NCBI RefSeq assembly: GCF_004519315.1
Contig: NZ_SOZE01000001.1
Span: forward strand, 372,001 to 436,000
Reading direction: 5' to 3'
DNA length: 64,000 nt
Source of the DNA: Mucilaginibacter psychrotolerans
GTDB taxonomy: Bacteria > Bacteroidota > Bacteroidia > Sphingobacteriales > Sphingobacteriaceae
This document shows positions 58,446 through 64,000 of this stretch, in pieces. The notes beneath the pieces were generated by a model. The model ran no database searches, was not told where the DNA came from, and worked only from the letters and a program-made list of their open reading frames with translations. The position numbers and the translations under genes are program-made. Every line of letters starts with the position of its first letter. Positions within the stretch are counted from its first letter, which is position 1.

Positions 58446-59032
58446 AGCTGTTCGTTTCCTTCTTTTGAAGCGGTTTCTTCGGTTGCCTGATGCTCGTCTT
58501 CTTCGGGTTGCGCCGGCTCCCTCCTTGTCTTTTCGATAAAATTTACAACCATCCGGTTATTTACCACAAGCAAATAGCCTATCAGTATTTTACCGAGATC
58601 GAAAAGCATTGTTGTCAGGTCCATGTGGGGCCCCATTTGGTCAAACGATTGCGACCGGTAATAAAAGTACACCTCCCTGAAGAATACAGGCAGCGTTTCC
58701 ATAATCATTAGCGACCCTACAATAATAATGGCGATTGCTACAACAGTAGAGCGGTGGATATTGAGGCTGAATTGTTCCTCCTCAAAACGCTTATCCAGCT
58801 TCAGTTTCTCTATTATGATATCTGGCCTGAACACCAGTAGCCGCACCAGTGCTATGTACACTAAAAGGAGAATCAACGAAATAAGCACCACTTCCCAGTT
58901 TTCGAACCTCATACCCGAAGGCGAGGCATGATAAAGAACGTTGAAGAATTGCGCAACTACATCGATAGCGTGAATGAGTACCCAAACGCCAACTAACTTT
59001 AACAGGATAATCCAAAACGAACGTGGGGTCAT
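58442..59032 (-). CDS. Hypothetical membrane protein
   Basis: 196 aa from the ATG at 59032. Four membrane helices (about 5-26, 43-65, 95-118 and 137-160), then an acidic cytosolic tail (EPAQPEEDEHQATEETASKE). Family not recognised. It overlaps the lipoprotein gene by 4 nt, giving a two-gene unit. Confidence 0.6.
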   Translation of the reverse strand: MTPRSFWIILLKLVGVWVLIHAIDVVAQFFNVLYHASPSGMRFENWEVVLISLILLLVYIALVRLLVFRPDIIIEKLKLDKRFEEEQFSLNIHRSTVVAIAIIIVGSLMIMETLPVFFREVYFYYRSQSFDQMGPHMDLTTMLFDLGKILIGYLLVVNNRMVVNFIEKTRREPAQPEEDEHQATEETASKEGNEQL

Positions 59033-59103
59033 AGTGATTTTTTGATAAGGTTTACGTTGCAATATAATAATAATGGCTTAACAGGTTGCCAATACCAGCA
59101 GGT

Positions 59104-59111
59104 TAAATTTG
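59104..59111 (+). promoter_or_regulatory. Bacteroidetes -7 box of the GT39-like gene
   Basis: TAAATTTG matches TAnnTTTG, 48 nt upstream of the GTG start at 59160. A TTG at 59086 is only 15 nt upstream, a shorter spacing than usual. Confidence 0.4.
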
Positions 59112-59159
59112 CATAAAGGGAACTTAAACCCTGCGTTTCGTAGAAACTAAACAAGTTTA

Positions 59160-60833
59160 GTGGAAAAAGCAATCACCTCTCCCGGCGGGCAATTACATCA
59201 TAGCGTATATTATTACGTTGTAGCCGCTGCCATATTGATAAACATCGCCGGCATAGCCATCCCTTTTTTTACCGATGACCCCGCGCTATATGCCATGCTT
59301 GCCCGCAACATGGCCCGCAGCAACAACTTTACCGACCTTATTTACCACGGGCGCGATTGGCTGGATAAGCCCCACTTTCCGTTTTGGGTGGTGGCCATCA
59401 GCTTTAAAATATTCGGCGTAAATACCGTTGCTTATAAGCTGCCGGGCTTGCTGTTTTATTTCTTGTCGGTGTTTTATACCTATAAATTGGCGCGCAAATT
59501 TTACGATGAGCAAACCGCGCTACTGGCGGTGCTGATATTGCTTACGGCCCAGCACGCTATCATGTCGAACACCGACGTACGTGCCGAGCCTTATATAATG
59601 GGCCTGTTGGTAGGAAGCGTTTATCACTTTTATCGGCTGAAGGAGAAATTCAGCATTGTGCAGTTGCTACTGGCCAGCCTGTTTGCAGCGTGTGCGGTAA
59701 TGACTAAAGGCATTTACCTGCTTATCCCCATTGGCAGCGCCATCATCGGCGATTATGTGTTTAAGAAAGATTACAAAGGAATGCTGCAATGGCGCTGGCT
59801 ATTCTCGGTACTGTTGGTATGCGTGTTTATACTCCCCGAGATTTATACGGTTTACCGGCAGTTCGATCTGCATCCCGAAAAAACGGTGTTCGGCCGCACA
59901 GGCGTATCCGGCATTTGGTGGTTTTTGTGGGGTAGCCAGTTCGGTCGTTTCAATAATGATGGCTTTATCAAAAACTCGCATGGCGACCCTTTTTTCTTTC
60001 TGCATACTTTGCTTTGGGCCTTTGCACCATGGGCTATCGTTTTCTTTTACGCGCTTGGTAAAGAGCTAAGAGACATCATTAAAAAGATTGCGCAGCCCGA
60101 ATACCTCTGCCTCACCGCATCCGTGGTGATGCTGCTCATTTTCTCCATTTCTAAATTCCAACTGCCATTTTATACCAATATCCTGTTTCCGTTTTTCGCG
60201 GTGATTACCGCCGGGTTTATCCACCCTTTAATCGCCGGTGCCGAATTGCGGTTTTTCAAGATAAGTCAGTATGTGATATGCGGCTTGTTGCTGGCGGCAT
60301 TTGCGGCTATCAGCTTTTTGTTTGCACCCGAAAAGTTATGGATTGCGATTGTTTTGCTTTTGGTGGGTATCCTTGGCGCATACTTTATTTACCGGCAGCG
60401 TAGTAGCAGCTACCAGCCCGTATTTCTATTAAGCTGTGTGCTGATGATAATCATCAATGCGTGGTTTGTGCTGGTGTTTTACCCAATGCTGGTAAGTTAT
60501 AAAGGCGATACGGTAGCGGCGGAGTATGTAAACGTCAATTTTCCCGGCAGGCCGGTAATATCTCTGGCCCCTATGGCCGATAGGTTCGATTTTTATATGA
60601 AACAGCCCGTGGTTTACCTCCGGCCCGAAGATGTCATTAACAAGGGCATTGCCAAGGGCCAATTGGTGTTTGCCAATGATGAGGCTATGGACAAGCTTAA
60701 AAGCAGCCCGCTGCGTATACACGTAGTTAAAGTATTCGATAATTACTTTGGCGAGAATTTAAAGTTAGCCTTTATCAATAAAGCCACGCGGGGAAGCACC
60801 CTGAGTCATTTTTATTTGATTAGGATTGATTGA
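59160..60833 (+). CDS. GT39/ArnT-like membrane glycosyltransferase
   Basis: Polyprenyl-phosphate-sugar-dependent glycosyltransferase (PMT/ArnT superfamily), 557 aa, about 12 helices. The catalytic Asp-rich first loop TDDPALYAMLARNM is near residues 38-50 and the second motif is DKPHFPFWVVAI, as in ArnT/PMT enzymes. The C-terminal 110 residues form a soluble periplasmic domain. It transfers a sugar to lipid A, a protein or another glycan; the acceptor is unknown. GTG start; no better ATG. Confidence 0.82.
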   Translation: MEKAITSPGGQLHHSVYYYVVAAAILINIAGIAIPFFTDDPALYAMLARNMARSNNFTDLIYHGRDWLDKPHFPFWVVAISFKIFGVNTVAYKLPGLLFYFLSVFYTYKLARKFYDEQTALLAVLILLTAQHAIMSNTDVRAEPYIMGLLVGSVYHFYRLKEKFSIVQLLLASLFAACAVMTKGIYLLIPIGSAIIGDYVFKKDYKGMLQWRWLFSVLLVCVFILPEIYTVYRQFDLHPEKTVFGRTGVSGIWWFLWGSQFGRFNNDGFIKNSHGDPFFFLHTLLWAFAPWAIVFFYALGKELRDIIKKIAQPEYLCLTASVVMLLIFSISKFQLPFYTNILFPFFAVITAGFIHPLIAGAELRFFKISQYVICGLLLAAFAAISFLFAPEKLWIAIVLLLVGILGAYFIYRQRSSSYQPVFLLSCVLMIIINAWFVLVFYPMLVSYKGDTVAAEYVNVNFPGRPVISLAPMADRFDFYMKQPVVYLRPEDVINKGIAKGQLVFANDEAMDKLKSSPLRIHVVKVFDNYFGENLKLAFINKATRGSTLSHFYLIRID

Positions 60834-60838
60834 TAAAA

Positions 60839-60871
60839 AGATTTGACAACTTTTCGAAAGTTGTCAAATCT
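60839..60871. repeat. Perfect 15-bp hairpin
   Basis: AGATTTGACAACTTT and its exact complement with a TCG loop, flanked by A runs on both sides. It starts 6 nt after the glycosyltransferase stop. On the plus strand no T tract follows, so it is not a standard terminator for that gene. Confidence 0.7.
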
Positions 60872-60910
60872 AAAAAGCCAATCTTAGATAATTTTCCGAA
60901 ATTCGCCATC

Positions 60911-61930
60911 ATGCTGCAAATACAGGAAAACGTATCCCTTAAAAACTTCAACACTTTCGGCATAGATGCCAATGCCCGCTATTTTGCAGAAATAAGCCAT
61001 GCCGATGAATTAACAGAATTATTTGCCGACCCAATTTGGCTCAGCATGCCTCGTTTGATATTAGGTGGCGGTAGCAATATGCTGATGGTAGCCGATTTCA
61101 ACGGCTTGGTTATCCGCCTCAATATCCGTGGCATTGAGCATCGCATCAGCCACAATGATGTTTTTGTAGAGGCCGGCGCTGGTGAGGTTTGGAACGATTT
61201 GGTGAACTACTGTGTAGATCACGGCTACGCAGGCATGGAGAACCTGAGTCTCATCCCAGGCTCGGTAGGTGCATCGCCTATCCAGAATATCGGCGCATAC
61301 GGCGTGGAATTGAAAGATGTTTTCGAAAGCTGCCAGGCATTTGAGATTGCATCAGGTAGTCTTAAAACGTTTACTAAGGAAGATTGCAGATTCGGTTACC
61401 GCGAAAGCGTATTCAAAGGTGAACTTGCCGGGCAGTATATCATTGTATCGGTTAAATTTCATTTATCGCTTGTTCCCAACTTTAATTTAAAATATGGCGC
61501 AATAGAGCAGGAGCTAGCTGCCCGCGGCATCAGCGAGCCTACGCTGAAAGACGTATCGCAGGTGGTATCGCATATCCGGGTATCCAAACTGCCCGACCCA
61601 TCTACCATCGGCAATGCAGGTAGTTTCTTTAAAAACCCCGTTATTACTGCAGAAGAATTTGGCCCTATCCAACAAAATCACCCGGATGTTGTTCATTACC
61701 CTGCAGGCGATGGACTGGTAAAACTGGCCGCCGGCTGGTTAATAGAGCAATGCGGCTGGAAAGGTAAAACTGTTGGTAATACCGGCACCTGGAAGAACCA
61801 GGCATTGGTGCTGGTGAACCATGGCGGGGCAACGGGCGAAGAAGTGTACGGCCTTTCGTCGCAAATCATAGACAGTGTGTACACTAAATTTGGCGTTACC
61901 CTACACCGTGAGGTGAATATAGTAAAGTAA
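60911..61930 (+). CDS. murB: UDP-N-acetylenolpyruvoylglucosamine reductase
   Basis: FAD enzyme that reduces UDP-GlcNAc-enolpyruvate to UDP-MurNAc in cell-wall synthesis. 339 aa, type I (E. coli-like). LGGGSNMLM and PGSVGASPIQNIGAYGVEL (FAD and substrate sites), GYRESVFK with Tyr/Arg, NAGSFFKNPV with the catalytic Ser, and the C-terminal LHREVNIVK with the conserved Glu. The start at 60911 gives the usual N-terminus; the frame is open back to 60830 only through the hairpin. Confidence 0.96.
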   Translation: MLQIQENVSLKNFNTFGIDANARYFAEISHADELTELFADPIWLSMPRLILGGGSNMLMVADFNGLVIRLNIRGIEHRISHNDVFVEAGAGEVWNDLVNYCVDHGYAGMENLSLIPGSVGASPIQNIGAYGVELKDVFESCQAFEIASGSLKTFTKEDCRFGYRESVFKGELAGQYIIVSVKFHLSLVPNFNLKYGAIEQELAARGISEPTLKDVSQVVSHIRVSKLPDPSTIGNAGSFFKNPVITAEEFGPIQQNHPDVVHYPAGDGLVKLAAGWLIEQCGWKGKTVGNTGTWKNQALVLVNHGGATGEEVYGLSSQIIDSVYTKFGVTLHREVNIVK

Positions 61931-62200
61931 CATCTTTAACTATAAAGATATTTTCGCAATCGGCTCTACGCTAAGCGCTTAAAAACCTAATTGTTTTAAA
62001 TTCTTTTTTGATTCCCCAGCGCTGCTTTTCTTAGCCAATGACTATTTAATGACACTGATTTCTAGCTATTTGTGTTTTTTATACGCTAAAACGAACGTAG
62101 CTACCATTTGTGTGGGTGTTTTTGCGGCATTCTAAAATTCGCTACACTTTTTATTAGTGGTATCATGTTTGAATACTGTTCTGTACAAAACATTAACAGA

Positions 62201-62737
62201 ATGACAAAGATTGAGTTTAACACCCTGGTATTACGTCAAGCAAGTTCATTAAGGTCATACGCCTTACACTTCACACACGATGCAGACGATGCTAACGACC
62301 TTGTTCAGGATACAATGTTGAAAGCCATAACTTACTACAATAAGTTTAAAGAAGGTACGAATTTGAAAGGTTGGTTATACACCATCATGAAAAATACCTT
62401 CATCAACAACTACCGCCGTTTTGTTAAAATGAGCACATTTGTTACCAAGAGCGATGAGATTTCTTCACCGAATCTGGTATTCAGTTCAACCAAAAATCAA
62501 GGCGAAGCCAAATTTGTGATGGATGATATTAAACGCGCTTTGGATCGTCTGCCAGCCGATTATTATGTTCCCTTCACCATGTATTTTGAAGGCCATAAAT
62601 ACCACGAGATTGCCGACCACCTCACTATCCCTATTGGTACCGTGAAAACCCGCATACACGTAGCTCGCAAACTGCTTAAGAAAAACCTGAAAGCTTACGA
62701 TAACGGTGTTGCGAAACCTATCTACGCAGAAAACTAA
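62201..62737 (+). CDS. ECF-type RNA polymerase sigma factor
   Basis: Sigma-70 family, 178 aa from the ATG at 62201. Region 2: SYALHFTHDADDANDLVQDT, then TNLKGWLYTIMKNTFINNYRR (promoter melting and -10 reading). Region 4: LDRLPADYYVPFTMYFEGHKY and the helix-turn-helix EIADHLTIPIGTVKTRIHVARKLL. No sigma-1 region and no anti-sigma gene adjacent. It is similar to a small sigma factor that is widespread in Bacteroidota. A 31-residue in-frame extension from 62108 is unlikely to be translated. Confidence 0.92.
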   Translation: MTKIEFNTLVLRQASSLRSYALHFTHDADDANDLVQDTMLKAITYYNKFKEGTNLKGWLYTIMKNTFINNYRRFVKMSTFVTKSDEISSPNLVFSSTKNQGEAKFVMDDIKRALDRLPADYYVPFTMYFEGHKYHEIADHLTIPIGTVKTRIHVARKLLKKNLKAYDNGVAKPIYAEN

Positions 62738-62764
62738 GCATATAAACTCAACCATATATAAAGA

Positions 62765-62793
62765 AAGAAGCCCGCTCAAATAGCGGGTTTCTT
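62765..62793 (+). terminator. Rho-independent terminator of the sigma factor gene
   Basis: AAGAAGCCCGCT and AGCGGGTTTCTT form a 12-bp stem with one wobble pair (arms 62765-62776 and 62782-62793). It lies 28 nt after the stop codon. Confidence 0.8.
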
Positions 62794-63255
62794 CGTTTAT
62801 AGAAATTATGCACTAGTTTATCCACTTAAACTATCCGGGTGGTATCGGTTATTTTCAAAACCCTGCGTTGCATGAATCTGATGTAGGGGTCCTAACGGTT
62901 TCAGCGAGCTCGTCCGTAATGCGGGTCTTTTCACTCACATTAGTATGAGTGTGTTATTGACACTTAATCTAGGCATCGTTGGAAATATATGCCGGGGCCG
63001 TAAATCGCATAGAGTGGATTTTGTTAAATAATGGAGTTAATTAGCACGGGCAATAATCTGAGCGTGCTTTAAGACTCGGAAAGTTCCAGGAGTTGAGTCG
63101 CCCTTTTTTCAATATTTTAAGTGTTTATTTTACAATTAATAAAATATGCGCATATTTGATATCAATTTATTTGCACCAATTATAAATTAGCTTCCGTGCT
63201 GTAGGGCAGCCGGAAGAAACCCGTGACGATTATTGAACTACCAAATATTGACCTA
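62794..63255. other. Long untranslated region before the beta-propeller gene
   Basis: About 460 nt with no supported gene. It contains hairpins: CACTCA/TGAGTG (62932-62951), AGCACG/CGTGCT (63043-63068), and a bulged stem CTTCCG-T-GCTG/CAGC-CGGAAG (63191-63216), 40 nt before the next start. An A/T-rich stretch lies at 63110-63180. The third hairpin is the most convincing RNA structure; it might be a leader or riboswitch, but I cannot assign it to a known class. Confidence 0.35.
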
Positions 63256-64000
63256 ATGCATATTAAAAAAATAAAATATCATGCAATTTTCCTGGTGCTT
63301 TTTGCCGTTTCTGTTTTGCCGGTGACCGCAAAGGCTACCGAACGGCCGGCGCAACCCGATTCGGCATATCTTTTTGCTTACGCGTCGGCCAAAAATAATC
63401 ACGATGCAGGCTTGCAGCTAGCCTGGAGCGTGGATAAAACAAAGTGGGAAAGCATAGGCACTAACTACGGTTTCGTAAAAAGCGACTACGGCCCATGGGG
63501 CAGGGGTAAAAAAATGTTCAACCCCTTCCTTTTCCGCGATAGGGCAGGGTTGTGGCACTGCGTATGGGGCCTCGGCAGCGATATACGTGCTTTCGCCCAC
63601 GCTGCATCTGTAGATTTAATCAATTGGAAAAGGCAAAGCTATCCCGCAATTACTAAAGGTGATGCATTCCTGAACACATCGGTTACGTACGATGCAGCGC
63701 AAAATACCTACCATATAAACTACTCAGATAAAAAAGGTAAGCACTATCGGATCAACACTGTAGATTTTAAAGCATATTCCGCTTCGCAGGAGGTTCCGGA
63801 TGCGGCAGCTGTAAATCAGCCTCAAACCCTTAACCTTGCAGAAGGGGCCGAAACAGGCAATATCGCTTTGGTTGCCAGGCCGGTACTGGATAAGCTGGTA
63901 AATACCTTTAAACAACGCCAGCGGGCCGGTGCGTTAAATAGCGAAACCTTGCGCAAGGATAGCGCAACATATTCCGGTCTTAAGCCCTTGAGTATTTCGA
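63256..64000 (+). CDS. Secreted GH43-like beta-propeller protein, partial
   Basis: Open from the ATG at 63256 to the right edge (248 codons), so the C-terminus is missing. Signal peptide MHIKKIKYHAIFLVLFAVSV with cleavage near AKA. The mature part has strand blocks of a five-bladed propeller: LQLAWSVDKTKWESIG, MFNPFLFRDRAGLWHCVWGL, and FAHAASVDLINWKRQSYPAI, as in GH43-type glycoside hydrolases. The acidic catalytic residues cannot all be located in this part. Likely acts on arabinose- or xylose-containing glycan, but this is open. Confidence 0.65.
   Translation, partial: MHIKKIKYHAIFLVLFAVSVLPVTAKATERPAQPDSAYLFAYASAKNNHDAGLQLAWSVDKTKWESIGTNYGFVKSDYGPWGRGKKMFNPFLFRDRAGLWHCVWGLGSDIRAFAHAASVDLINWKRQSYPAITKGDAFLNTSVTYDAAQNTYHINYSDKKGKHYRINTVDFKAYSASQEVPDAAAVNQPQTLNLAEGAETGNIALVARPVLDKLVNTFKQRQRAGALNSETLRKDSATYSGLKPLSIS

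Noticed and set aside
1..64000. tRNA or rRNA genes
   Set aside because: No T-arm or rRNA-like sequence was recognised on either strand by eye; a tRNA scan would settle it.

Overview
The window reads as a chromosomal segment of a Bacteroidota bacterium of the Sphingobacteriaceae type; a Mucilaginibacter- or Pedobacter-like host is an inference. The signs are moderate GC, few Shine-Dalgarno sites, Bacteroidetes-type -7 boxes (TAnnTTTG) upstream of several genes, a stand-alone methylmalonyl-CoA mutase catalytic subunit, flexixanthin-type carotenoid genes, and intergenic spaces full of short palindromic repeat families. There are no rRNA, tRNA, CRISPR, prophage or transposase genes. Most of the window is housekeeping and metabolic sequence.

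Layout. 1-4036 (minus): tripartite RND efflux operon (outer membrane factor, adaptor, permease; the permease runs off the left edge). 4.0-10 kb: a repeat-rich gap, an Ada-like/2OG-oxygenase repair pair, a PBP4-type carboxypeptidase and an APC permease. 10-16 kb: membrane pyrophosphatase, a low-GC NERD-domain gene, an OmpW-like porin, and a toxin-antitoxin patch with one intact RelE/ParE pair plus an antitoxin followed by a decayed toxin. 16-26 kb: a DUF5695 protein, EttA, a DUF4349 lipoprotein and several secreted or membrane proteins of unknown role. 26-31 kb: a DUF433/DUF5615 toxin-antitoxin-like pair, dnaA, the methylmalonyl-CoA mutase catalytic subunit and a HesB/IscA protein. 31-35.5 kb: a low-GC GNAT/PUA-like plus ASCH gene pair, two TlpA-like thiol-disulfide proteins and a MacB-type permease. 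35.6-41 kb: surface polysaccharide genes (UDP-glucuronate decarboxylase, galE, rfbB, a CpsB/YwqE-type phosphatase) divergent from waaA.

42-53 kb is the most coherent pathway block. A tightly overlapping operon (alpha/beta hydrolase, two PlsC-type acyltransferases, a GT2 glycosyltransferase, CruF) is followed by ispH, crtW, hemH, crtD (opposite strand), lpdA and crtZ. CruF, CrtD, CrtW and CrtZ together are the tailoring set expected for flexixanthin-type monocyclic ketocarotenoids. The adjoining glycosyltransferase and acyltransferases suggest a glycosylated, acylated end product. CrtE, CrtB, CrtI and the lycopene cyclase are not in this window.

53-64 kb holds a TPR protein, small membrane proteins, a FucP-like sugar permease, a GT4 glycosyltransferase, a GT39-like membrane glycosyltransferase, murB, a small ECF-type sigma factor, and the start of a secreted beta-propeller (GH43-like) protein that runs off the right edge.

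The strongest structure not explained by genes is the set of repeats. Several families sit directly on or just after stop codons (near 19130, 46019, 48008, and the AGAATCAAGAG family after five genes). One lies in frame inside waaA. A 9-bp tandem array sits just upstream of ispH.
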